From CAZCSK01 sp964501265 (GTDB lineage Bacteria; Actinomycetota; CADDZG01; JAHWKV01), in the NCBI GenBank assembly GCA_964501265.1, contig CAZCSK010000081.1, positions 1-6,168 on the forward strand: a stretch of 6,168 bases of DNA, in the 5' to 3' direction. Below the pieces are notes generated by a model. That model saw nothing but the letters and a program-made list of their open reading frames with translations, was not told where the DNA came from and ran no database searches. A program made the translations under genes and the position numbers. Positions 1 through 5,959 of this stretch are shown piece by piece (position 1 is the first letter of the stretch; every line of letters begins with the position of its first letter).

Positions 1-4
1 CCTT

Positions 5-30
5 AAAACAGGTCCGCCCCCCGTGCGGCC
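5..30 (-). terminator. Possible intrinsic terminator after hisF
   Basis: On the minus strand, 43 nt past the hisF stop, GGCCGC (30-25) can pair with GCGGACC (17-11) if one A is bulged. This gives a 6-bp GC-only stem with a 7-nt loop (24-18). It is followed at once by TGTTTT (10-5), a short and interrupted T tract. Position and orientation fit the end of the his operon. The stem is short, bulged and the T run is only four, so it is a moderate candidate. Confidence 0.4.
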
Positions 31-73
31 AGAGATCCGGGCTCAACTGCCGGTGTTGTTTGGGGTGGAGACG

Positions 74-826
74 CTAACGGACTGGAATGCCGGAGCTGCG
101 CAGGTGTCCCTTGACGTCCCCGACCGTCAGCTCGCCAAAGTGGAATAGGGAGGCGGCAAGAACGGCGTCCGCGTGTCCTTCGGTGATCGCTTCGGCAAAG
201 TGTTCGACGGTGCCCGCTCCGCCGGAGGCGATCACGGGAATGTTGACTACGTCCCCAACCGCGCGCAGTAACTCGATGTCGTAGCCCTGTTTCGTACCGT
301 CGCGGTCCATGGAAGTCAGCATGATCTCTCCTGCCCCCAACTCCTCGACGTGTGCGGCCCATCCAACTGCATCCAGACCTGTCGGATTGCGGCCCCCGTG
401 GGTTCTCACCTCCCAATCGTCGCCACCGCGCTTCGCATCAATCGCGACGACGATGCATTGGACTCCAAATTCCTCGGCCCCCTGGGAGATCAATTCGGGC
501 CGCTCGACAGCTGACGTGTTGATGGCGACTTTGTCGGCGCCGGCTCGCAAGAGCTTGCGCATATCTTCGACGGTTCTAACTCCCCCTCCGACGGTCAGGG
601 GGATGAAGACCTGCTCGGCCGTGCGTCGGGCAACGTCGAGCATCGTTTCGCGGCCCTCGTGCGAGGCCGTGATGTCCAAGAAGATGATTTCGTCTGCGCC
701 CTCTCGGTCGTAGGCGCGGCCAAGTTCAACGGGATCGCCCGCATCGGTGATGTCGACAAACTTGACTCCCTTGACCACCCTGCCTCCGTGAACATCCAAG
801 CACGGGATTACGCGCTTCGCGAGCAT
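74..826 (-). CDS. hisF: Imidazole glycerol phosphate synthase, cyclase subunit HisF
   Basis: HisF is the synthase half of cytoplasmic IGP synthase. It uses ammonia delivered by HisH to convert PRFAR into imidazole glycerol phosphate and AICAR, linking histidine to purine synthesis. The 250-residue length is normal. The (beta/alpha)8 barrel shows the usual signatures: KRVIPCLDV at the amino end with catalytic Asp11, LTVGGGVRT near 77-85, the second catalytic Asp130 in VVAIDAKR, LTSMDRDGT near 170-178, and the phosphate-binding IPVIASGGAG followed by ADAVLAASLFHFGE. The ATG start is 5 nt after the hisA stop (TAG AGCAG ATG) and has no strong Shine-Dalgarno, so translation is probably coupled to hisA. 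It is the last his gene here and ends in TAG. The identification is secure. Confidence 0.98.
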   Translation of the reverse strand: MLAKRVIPCLDVHGGRVVKGVKFVDITDAGDPVELGRAYDREGADEIIFLDITASHEGRETMLDVARRTAEQVFIPLTVGGGVRTVEDMRKLLRAGADKVAINTSAVERPELISQGAEEFGVQCIVVAIDAKRGGDDWEVRTHGGRNPTGLDAVGWAAHVEELGAGEIMLTSMDRDGTKQGYDIELLRAVGDVVNIPVIASGGAGTVEHFAEAITEGHADAVLAASLFHFGELTVGDVKGHLRSSGIPVR

Positions 827-831
827 CTGCT

Positions 832-1563
832 CTAGGAACCGGCTGCGTCGTGGGCAGCGGCGAGTTTGATAGCTCCTGAATAGAGAGCCTTACCGATGAT
901 GATTCCTTCCAGTCCTTTGGGGACAAGTTTCGCCAGTTGCGAAACGTCGTGCTCGCTCGTCACTCCGCCGGATGCAATGACTGGGAAGTCAACGGCATCG
1001 AGGACTTCCTCGATCGCTTCGAGATTCGGCCCCAGCAGAGTTCCGTCACGCTCGATATCGGTAAACATAATTCTCGAAACGCCCGCGTCGGCGATGCGGC
1101 GCACCGCGTCCAAGGTGGGAGTGCCCGACACCTGCTGCCAGCCACCCACACGGACAATCCCTCCATGCGCGTCCACTGCCACGAGCAATTTGTCTCCAAA
1201 CTCCTTGACGGCCTCGTCGAGAAATTGCGGATCCATCGACTTAGTACCTATGCAAACCCGGGCAGCGCCCTGCTCGACCCAGCCGGCGATCGCCTCGATA
1301 GTGCGAATGCCTCCTCCAACTTCGACGGGGATCGTGGTGCTATTCAAGATCTGCTCGATTGCTTTTGAATTGCGCTGATCGCCTTTGGTCGCTCCATCGA
1401 GATCGACGACGTGCAACCATTTGGCTCCCTGTCTCTCCCAGTCGAGCGCAGTCTCAATCGGATCATCCCCATAAACGGTCTTTTCTTCCATTTCGCCTTT
1501 CGTCAATCGCACGACTTGGTCCTCGACGATGTCGACGGCTACTAGGATCGTTAGGCCACTCAC
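832..1563 (-). CDS. hisA: Phosphoribosyl-ProFAR isomerase HisA (PriA-like N-terminus)
   Basis: HisA is the cytoplasmic (beta/alpha)8 isomerase that opens the aminoaldose ring of ProFAR to give PRFAR, the substrate of HisF-HisH. With the GTG start at 1563 it is 243 residues. Catalytic Asp11 lies in LVAVDIVEDQVVRL and Asp169 in FTDIERDGT; VEVGGGIRT (80-88) and VIASGGVTS (195-203) are phosphate-binding strands. I chose this GTG because it overlaps the hisH stop as GTGA and has GGAGGT 9 nt upstream; the longer frame would begin at a TTG at 1584 inside hisH. The amino end and the LVPKGLEGIIIGKALY stretch resemble actinobacterial PriA, which also does the TrpF reaction. However, the loop before Trp142 reads VGGW where PriA has GRGW, and GGGIR replaces SGGIR. 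I therefore call it HisA; dual activity is untested. Confidence 0.95.
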   Translation of the reverse strand: MSGLTILVAVDIVEDQVVRLTKGEMEEKTVYGDDPIETALDWERQGAKWLHVVDLDGATKGDQRNSKAIEQILNSTTIPVEVGGGIRTIEAIAGWVEQGAARVCIGTKSMDPQFLDEAVKEFGDKLLVAVDAHGGIVRVGGWQQVSGTPTLDAVRRIADAGVSRIMFTDIERDGTLLGPNLEAIEEVLDAVDFPVIASGGVTSEHDVSQLAKLVPKGLEGIIIGKALYSGAIKLAAAHDAAGS

Positions 1564-2153
1564 GTCTGCATTACCTCCACCCAACGGCGAATCAAAGCTA
1601 GGCCGTCGGTACTCGACTTCTCGGGATGAAACTGAAAGCCGATGATACTTCCGGTCTCGATGGCCGACGCAAACTCGCCTCCGTAATCGGTCCGCCCCGT
1701 AACGATGCCGGGGTCCGGCTCACAGACATAAGAGTGGACGAAATAGAAGCTCCGCCCGTCGAACGGCGCTAGAAGACCTGAGCCCGAGACCGTATTCCAA
1801 CCCATGTGGGGTACCTTGAGGCCGGAGCGAAATCTCACGACCTTGCCGGGAAGAACGCCCAAACCTTTGGTGTTGCCCTCTTCGGAACTTTCAAAGAGAA
1901 GTTGCATCCCAAGGCAAATGCCCAGCAGCGGCTTCCCGCCTACTGACCATTGCGTGATGAAGTCTTTGAGACCGAGCCGCTCCAGGTTCGACATTCCCGA
2001 GGCGCAATTGCCGACACCGGGCAATACCAAAGCGTCCGCATCGCCAAGAACGGTCACATCATCGGACACAAAAGCCGAGGCGCCACCGTGCTCGAGCGCT
2101 TTGCTTACGCTGGCAAGATTGCCCATCCGATAGTCAACGATACCGGCCCTCAC
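1560..2153 (-). CDS. hisH: Imidazole glycerol phosphate synthase, glutaminase subunit HisH
   Basis: HisH is the class I glutamine amidotransferase half of IGP synthase. It hydrolyses glutamine and channels ammonia to HisF. With the GTG start at 2153 the protein is 197 residues, the normal size, and opens VRAGIVDYRMGNLASV, the expected amino terminus. The oxyanion strand is LPGVGNCASGM. The nucleophile is Cys80 in LLGICLGMQLLFESSEEG, and the other triad residues are His176 and Glu178 in GFQFHPEKSS. VPHMGWN lies near 114-120. A longer in-frame start at 2264 would add 37 residues with no family resemblance and would overlap hisB by 95 nt, while the GTG has GAAGGG 6 nt upstream. The stop overlaps the hisA start by 4 nt. 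Confidence 0.97.
   Translation of the reverse strand: MRAGIVDYRMGNLASVSKALEHGGASAFVSDDVTVLGDADALVLPGVGNCASGMSNLERLGLKDFITQWSVGGKPLLGICLGMQLLFESSEEGNTKGLGVLPGKVVRFRSGLKVPHMGWNTVSGSGLLAPFDGRSFYFVHSYVCEPDPGIVTGRTDYGGEFASAIETGSIIGFQFHPEKSSTDGLALIRRWVEVMQT
1573..1578 (-). promoter_or_regulatory. Ribosome binding site that fixes the hisA start
   Basis: GGAGGT on the minus strand, inside the 3' end of hisH, lies 9 nt before the GTG at 1563. It is the strongest Shine-Dalgarno in the operon. It favours the GTG that overlaps the hisH stop over the TTG at 1584, which lies upstream of this site and so could not use it. Confidence 0.7.
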
Positions 2154-2159
2154 TTGACG

Positions 2160-2165
2160 CCCTTC
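2160..2165 (-). promoter_or_regulatory. Ribosome binding site that fixes the hisH start
   Basis: GAAGGG on the minus strand sits in the 16-nt gap between the hisB stop and the GTG at 2153, with a 6-nt spacer. Its place in the only sizeable gap inside the operon, together with the HisH family amino terminus that follows, supports the short form of HisH. Confidence 0.65.
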
Positions 2166-2169
2166 GGCT

Positions 2170-2751
2170 TCACAAAACACCCTTCGTCGAGGGAACACCA
2201 ACCCCTTGAATGGCAACGGCCTCGCGTAGGGCTCTGGCAAGACCCTTGAAGACGGATTCGACAATGTGATGCGAGTTTCGACCGGCGAGCAACTTTACGT
2301 GCAGGGTGATGCCGGCGGATCTTACCAAGGCCGTCAGAAACTCCTCCGTTAAGTCGGGGTCGTAGTTGCCGATCTTCTCGGCCGGAACTTCGACCTCATA
2401 TGAAATGAAAGGTCTACCCGACAGGTCAAGGGCGACCTGAACCAGCGCCTCCTCCATAGGAACCAGACTCCAGCCGTAGCGCGCGATTCCCTCCTTTGCA
2501 CCCAGGGCCTCGGTAAGGGTAGAGCCCAGCGTGATTCCGGCGTCCTCGACGGTGTGGTGGGAGTCAATGTGCAAGTCCCCTTCGGCAACTACCTCCAGGT
2601 CAAAACCTGCGTGCCGGCCCAACTGGTCCAACATGTGATCAAAGAAGCCCACCCCAGTGGAAATGGAAGTCACGCCGGTACCATCGAGATCGATGCGGAC
2701 CCGTACGGACGTTTCCCCGGTCTTGCGGGTTTGATCGGCAGTCCGGCTCAT
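2170..2751 (-). CDS. hisB: Imidazoleglycerol-phosphate dehydratase HisB
   Basis: HisB removes water from imidazole glycerol phosphate to give imidazole acetol phosphate, the substrate of HisC. It is a cytoplasmic manganese enzyme that in this family assembles as a 24-mer. The 193-residue protein is the monofunctional form, with no fused histidinol-phosphatase domain such as enterobacteria carry. Metal-binding motifs are clear: GFFDHMLDQLGRHA with His39 and His47, DSHHTVED with His65, His66 and Glu69, and NSHHIVES with His161, His162 and Glu165. It ends in the typical PSTKGVL. The ATG overlaps the hisC stop as ATGA and has no good Shine-Dalgarno, so translation probably depends on ribosomes finishing hisC. 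A separate histidinol-phosphatase must be encoded outside this window. Confidence 0.98.
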   Translation of the reverse strand: MSRTADQTRKTGETSVRVRIDLDGTGVTSISTGVGFFDHMLDQLGRHAGFDLEVVAEGDLHIDSHHTVEDAGITLGSTLTEALGAKEGIARYGWSLVPMEEALVQVALDLSGRPFISYEVEVPAEKIGNYDPDLTEEFLTALVRSAGITLHVKLLAGRNSHHIVESVFKGLARALREAVAIQGVGVPSTKGVL

Positions 2752-3833
2752 TTGTGAATCAACTGCGAGAGCGTTTCCAGAAACTTCTCATCGTGTTCGG
2801 GAGTTCCAACCGAGACGCGCAGGCACTCTTCGCATCCCGCCACGTCTGAGAAATCTCTGACAAGGATTCCCGCCTCGACCAGCCCTTCCCAGATTTCGGC
2901 CGCGGGGCGAGCTTCGCATCGAAACAGGATGAAGTTGGCGTCGCTGGGGAATGCCACGATTCCGCGCGTTGTCGACAGCTCTCTATAAAGGCGATCACGC
3001 TCATGCATGATCGTGGAAACGGTAGAGAGCATTTCAGCGGAGTGATTCAGCGCCGTTAGGGCTGCCGCCTGGCTCAAAGCTGAGAGGTGATACGGAAGTC
3101 GCACTTTCATCACTTCCTCGATCACCCATGGGGAAGCGATCATGTACCCGAGCCGCGCACCGGCGAGCCGCCACGCCTTAGAGAAACTGCGCGTGACCAC
3201 CAAGTTCTCGAACTCCTCAATGAGGCCACCGTGACGTCGCGGGGCGAACTCTGCGTACGCCTCGTCGAGGATGACCAGGCCCCGGGCCGCAGAACAGATC
3301 TGGCCGATCTCTTCTTCGGTGTTCGCGTTGCCCGTTGGGTTATTCGGCGAACACAGAAATACGATGTCGGGGGAAAGAGTTCGTATCGCATCGAGTGAGG
3401 CTTCTGGGTGCATTGTGTAATCGGGATTGCGGCGAGCTCGAAGGTGGCGGGTGCCCGTGACTCGCGTGAGATGAGTGTGCATCGCATAAGTCGGTTCGAA
3501 AGTCATCACTTTGCGGTCCGGGCCTCCGAATGCCAATAGCAGCTGCAGGAGAATCTCGTTGGATCCGTTTGCCATCCAAAGGCGATCGGAAAGGGTGTTT
3601 AGGTAGACCGCCAGCGCGTCGCGAACTTCCGGAAAATCTCTGGATGGATAAAGGTGAAGGGACGTCTGCGACACACGCTGCTGCAACTCAGTGATGAAAC
3701 TTGACGGCGGCGGGTACGGGCTCTCGTTGGTGTTGAGTCTTATGGGCAACTCGAGTTGAGGGGCGCGATAAGGCGCCAGGTCGGCGAGATCAGACCTCGA
3801 CCCTAGGCGTTCGCGCAATTCCCGGTCTGTCAT
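2748..3833 (-). CDS. hisC: Histidinol-phosphate aminotransferase HisC
   Basis: HisC is a cytoplasmic PLP enzyme that moves an amino group from glutamate to imidazole acetol phosphate, giving histidinol phosphate. The 361-residue length and fold-type I (class I/II) motifs fit: LNTNESPYPPP near 33-43, the NGSNE phosphate loop near 89-93, Asn165 in CSPNNPTGN, Asp190 and Tyr193 in VILDEAYAEF, the Schiff-base Lys219 in RSFSKAWRLAGARLGY with phosphate-binding Arg227, and substrate-carboxylate Arg339 in LRVSVG. The ATG follows the hisD TAG with no spacer, and no strong Shine-Dalgarno is visible, so coupling to hisD is likely. Related aminotransferases for aromatic amino acids share these motifs. The position between hisD and hisB makes the histidine role firm. 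Confidence 0.97.
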   Translation of the reverse strand: MTDRELRERLGSRSDLADLAPYRAPQLELPIRLNTNESPYPPPSSFITELQQRVSQTSLHLYPSRDFPEVRDALAVYLNTLSDRLWMANGSNEILLQLLLAFGGPDRKVMTFEPTYAMHTHLTRVTGTRHLRARRNPDYTMHPEASLDAIRTLSPDIVFLCSPNNPTGNANTEEEIGQICSAARGLVILDEAYAEFAPRRHGGLIEEFENLVVTRSFSKAWRLAGARLGYMIASPWVIEEVMKVRLPYHLSALSQAAALTALNHSAEMLSTVSTIMHERDRLYRELSTTRGIVAFPSDANFILFRCEARPAAEIWEGLVEAGILVRDFSDVAGCEECLRVSVGTPEHDEKFLETLSQLIHK

Positions 3834-5105
3834 CTATCTATTCTCAACGAATCGCGCGTTAACCGCCCGCGAATGATTCGGAAGGCCCTCGACGGTGGCC
3901 AGCGCCTCTATCGAACCGGCCGCCTCCTTGAGTGAATCGCGTGTGTGCTTGACGATGGAAGTGGTCCGCTGAAAATGGGACGTTCGAAGGCCCGACCAGA
4001 AGCGGCCCGTGCCGCCTGTAGGCAGGACATGGTTGGTGCCGGCCAGATAATCGCCGAGAGACACCGGGGAATAGGGGCCAAGAAAAATGGCTCCGGCGGT
4101 CCGATAATCGTTGACCCGTTCTTCGGCTCCCGCAAACAACAGTTCCAGGTGCTCAGGCGCAAAAGCGTTCACCGCTCTCGCCGCCTGTTCTCCGTTCCCA
4201 ACAAGCACGCCCACCGCGCCAGCCTCAAGGGACGCGGTGAGGTCCGGGCCAGCGTTTATCTCTCCGAGAATCTTGTCGAGGGCGGTTTGCACATCGTCGA
4301 GCAACTTTGCGTCCCAAGTGACCACTGCGAAAGCCCCTCCGGGGCCGTGTTCGGCTTGGGCCACAAGGTCCCAGGCAAGCAGCCACGGATCGGCCTCGCC
4401 GTCCGCGACGATGACGATTTCGCTAGGGCCGGCAACCGAATCGATGGCGACAGTTCCCGCGAGCTCGCGTTTTGCCAGCGCAACGTAGATGTTGCCGGGG
4501 CCTGCGATCACGTCGACACGGGGAATCGTCTCAGTACCGAAGGCCATGGCCGCAATCGCCTGGGCTCCGCCAACTGTGTAGATCTGATCCACTTTCGCAA
4601 TCGAGGCCGCCGCCAAGGTCGCCTGAACAACCGATCCGTCGGCGGATGGCGGGATGCACATAACGATCTCTTCCACACCGGCTACGCGTGCAGGGATGGC
4701 CGTCATCAGCACAGTGGACGGGTAGGAGGCCCGGCCGCCCGGGACATAAAGACCCGCCCGGGAAACGGCGAAGACGGCTTCCCCGATTACTCCCCCACCG
4801 ATGGTCTCGCTCCACGGCTTGATGGATTGTCTCTCGGCGAACACCGTGATTCGTCTGGCAGCTTCTTCAAGAGCGGCTTCGACTGGTTTCGGCACCGATC
4901 GCCGAGCTTCTCGAATTTGCTTGTCAGTCACCCTGAGCGATTTCAGCGCTACTCCATCGAGGCGCTCGGTCAGTTTCAGGAGCGCGGCATCACCGTCGTT
5001 TCTGACGGATGAGATGATCTCGCGGACCGCGTCTATTGGCTCACCCATCTGAACGGGACGCGGGATTTTTGCATTCGCGTTAATGGTGCAATCGATCAAC
5101 AACAT
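3834..5105 (-). CDS. hisD: Histidinol dehydrogenase HisD
   Basis: HisD catalyses the last two steps of the pathway, oxidising histidinol to histidinal and then to histidine with two NAD+. It is a cytoplasmic zinc enzyme and usually a homodimer. At 423 residues it is full length. Visible motifs are YVPGGRASYPS near 120-130, VDVIAGPGNIYVALAKREL near 197-215, GPSEIVIVAD near 226-235, zinc ligands Gln250 and His253 in QAEHGPGG, catalytic Glu318-His319 in APEHLEL, zinc ligand Asp352 in GDYLAGTNHVLPTGG, and zinc ligand His411 in LPNHSRAV. The ATG at 5105 gives LLIDCT, matching the usual short strand at the start of the family. No Shine-Dalgarno precedes it. It is the first his gene, 37 nt after the membrane protein gene, and it abuts hisC. 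Confidence 0.98.
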   Translation of the reverse strand: MLLIDCTINANAKIPRPVQMGEPIDAVREIISSVRNDGDAALLKLTERLDGVALKSLRVTDKQIREARRSVPKPVEAALEEAARRITVFAERQSIKPWSETIGGGVIGEAVFAVSRAGLYVPGGRASYPSTVLMTAIPARVAGVEEIVMCIPPSADGSVVQATLAAASIAKVDQIYTVGGAQAIAAMAFGTETIPRVDVIAGPGNIYVALAKRELAGTVAIDSVAGPSEIVIVADGEADPWLLAWDLVAQAEHGPGGAFAVVTWDAKLLDDVQTALDKILGEINAGPDLTASLEAGAVGVLVGNGEQAARAVNAFAPEHLELLFAGAEERVNDYRTAGAIFLGPYSPVSLGDYLAGTNHVLPTGGTGRFWSGLRTSHFQRTTSIVKHTRDSLKEAAGSIEALATVEGLPNHSRAVNARFVENR

Positions 5106-5114
5106 GATGGACAG

Positions 5115-5120
5115 AGTTTA
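5115..5120 (-). promoter_or_regulatory. Weak candidate -10 hexamer before hisD
   Basis: TAAACT on the minus strand fits the TANNNT pattern and ends 9 nt before the hisD ATG. No -35-like hexamer is seen 16-18 nt further upstream. With no Shine-Dalgarno before hisD, a very short or absent leader is possible, but read-through from the upstream gene could equally supply the message. The gap of 37 nt has no room for a histidine leader peptide with attenuator, nor for a T-box. Confidence 0.2.
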
Positions 5121-5142
5121 ACCGCCGCGCCGAGGACCTTGG

Positions 5143-5613
5143 CTAGAGCTGTTCGTCGGAGCGGGGATAGCGCTCCGACTGCATCGCCCACCAAACCCAA
5201 AGCAATACAAACCAGATGATCACCGGGGCAAACACCAGCGGCAGGTCGATGATCCAGTGCTCGGCTCCCACTCTGCCCGACACGATATCGGCCACGTGTC
5301 CAGCAGCGTGCGCAAAATAACTGATAAGAGTTACCACTATTGCGACACCGCCGAAGCGGATCGGATTCGAAAGGGCAAAGAGCAACAGCACTCCTCCGGC
5401 CGCGTACCATCCGCCGAGATCACGGATGAAGTGTGCATTTTGTGGGCCGAAGTCGCCGATGGATCCGGGGAAGACCTCGAACCAATTGGCTGGGGCAAAC
5501 AGCATCCAGCCCCCGCCGGCAAGGCTTAGAAGGCCCCCCAACCCAAAACCGATCTTGAGGAGGCGCTCCAGAGTCGCTGAAGAATCCCGGACAGGCAAGG
5601 CCTCGATATTCAC
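5143..5613 (-). CDS. Small four-helix membrane protein, function unknown
   Basis: This is a 156-residue integral membrane protein of unknown function. Four hydrophobic segments are visible at about 20-41, 67-82, 86-104 and 120-142, with short polar ends and no signal peptide, so it probably spans the cytoplasmic membrane four times. Between the first two segments is WFEVFPGSIGDFGPQNAHF followed by RDLGGWY. This Pro-Gly, Asn-x-His-Phe and Arg-Asp-Leu-Gly pattern looks like a conserved motif of a widespread small membrane protein type, but I cannot name the family with certainty. His102, His106 and Asp109 lie near the end of the third helix. It starts with GTG; a TACAAT 6 nt upstream and the lack of a Shine-Dalgarno point to leaderless expression. 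It lies 37 nt before hisD on the same strand, with no evident role in histidine synthesis. Confidence 0.85.
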   Translation of the reverse strand: MNIEALPVRDSSATLERLLKIGFGLGGLLSLAGGGWMLFAPANWFEVFPGSIGDFGPQNAHFIRDLGGWYAAGGVLLLFALSNPIRFGGVAIVVTLISYFAHAAGHVADIVSGRVGAEHWIIDLPLVFAPVIIWFVLLWVWWAMQSERYPRSDEQL

Positions 5614-5619
5614 AAGGCG

Positions 5620-5625
5620 ATTGTA
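5620..5625 (-). promoter_or_regulatory. Candidate -10 element of a leaderless promoter
   Basis: TACAAT on the minus strand differs from TATAAT at one base and ends 6 nt before the GTG of the membrane protein gene. Transcription would then start at or next to the G of GTG. No clear -35 hexamer is seen, which is common for leaderless actinobacterial promoters. It lies in the 57-nt gap after the zinc-ribbon gene and could drive the membrane gene and, by read-through, the his operon. Confidence 0.45.
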
Positions 5626-5670
5626 CGCGGCTAAAGGCGGGATTCGGCGGAGATTCGGTGGGGGTGGCCC

Positions 5671-5913
5671 TTAGATAAAGTTCGCCCGCTCGAAGTCGCG
5701 TCCGCAGTCTTTGCAAACGACCAAACCCATCACGACGTTGAGCTTGGTACTCTCGCACTCCGGACAACAGTCCCCAAGCGATCGCCAGTTAGGGTCTTTG
5801 TCCTGGCATTCGGGACACATGAGGACCTGCTCGCCCTTGGTGACGAAGCGCGCCCACGGTGACTTACCTTTTGCAGGGTCAGTCTGCCGTTTCTCGCAGG
5901 AATAGCATGCCAC
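5671..5913 (-). CDS. Small protein with two zinc ribbons, function unknown
   Basis: This 80-residue cytoplasmic protein has nine cysteines arranged as two zinc ribbons. The first is Cys3-x2-Cys6 with Cys33-x2-Cys36, separated by a 26-residue linker rich in basic residues (KGKSPWARFVTKGEQ). The second is Cys50-x2-Cys53 with Cys67-x2-Cys70 (CPEC and CKDCGRDF); Cys49 is spare. Both have the knuckle spacing expected for structural zinc. The start is GTG at 5913. It is the only possible start in this stretch because an in-frame TAG lies at 5931-5929, and GCAGGA gives a Shine-Dalgarno 7 nt upstream. It lies 46 nt after the dnaE stop on the same strand. Such ribbons bind nucleic acid or protein partners, so a link to transcription or replication is possible but unproven. 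I do not recognise the family. Confidence 0.85.
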   Translation of the reverse strand: MACYSCEKRQTDPAKGKSPWARFVTKGEQVLMCPECQDKDPNWRSLGDCCPECESTKLNVVMGLVVCKDCGRDFERANFI

Positions 5914-5920
5914 CCCCGTA

Positions 5921-5940
5921 TCCTGCTCCTAAAAGCAGGA
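5921..5940 (-). promoter_or_regulatory. Perfect hairpin holding the zinc-ribbon gene's ribosome binding site
   Basis: TCCTGCT and AGCAGGA form a perfect 7-bp inverted repeat around a 6-nt loop (TTTAGG on the minus strand). The downstream arm ends in the AGGA that would serve as Shine-Dalgarno for the GTG at 5913, so the folded RNA would hide it. It begins 19 nt past the dnaE stop. No T tract follows on the minus strand, so it is not a standard terminator for dnaE. It may still protect the dnaE 3' end or reduce translation of the next gene. Confidence 0.4.
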
Positions 5941-5959
5941 CTTTGTCGAGAGTTTTTAT

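Noticed and set aside
3..416. A 137-codon minus-strand frame overlapping the 3' part of hisF
   Set aside because: It lies in another frame of hisF, is Arg-rich and has no motif. The part past hisF is better explained as a terminator region.
896..1378. Plus-strand frames of 160 and 143 codons opposite hisA
   Set aside because: Both are shadows of an intact hisA and look like low-complexity reverse translations.
2154..2264. A 37-residue amino-terminal extension of HisH
   Set aside because: It lies over the 3' end of hisB in another frame, has no family similarity, and a better start with a Shine-Dalgarno lies downstream.
4735..4761. Two copies of CGCCCGGG in a short stretch
   Set aside because: Both fall inside hisD, in a Gly/Pro/Arg-coding stretch around YVPGGRASYPS, and are explained by codon choice.
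3945..5012. A 355-codon open frame on the plus strand opposite hisD
   Set aside because: It is entirely antisense to a hisD with all catalytic and zinc residues intact. Its translation is rich in Arg, Gly and His with no recognisable domain, as expected from the complement of a codon-biased GC-rich gene.
5921..5959. Plus-strand reading of the hairpin with the later TTTTT run as a terminator for a plus-strand gene
   Set aside because: The T run starts about 12 nt after the stem, too far for an intrinsic terminator, and no plus-strand gene precedes it.
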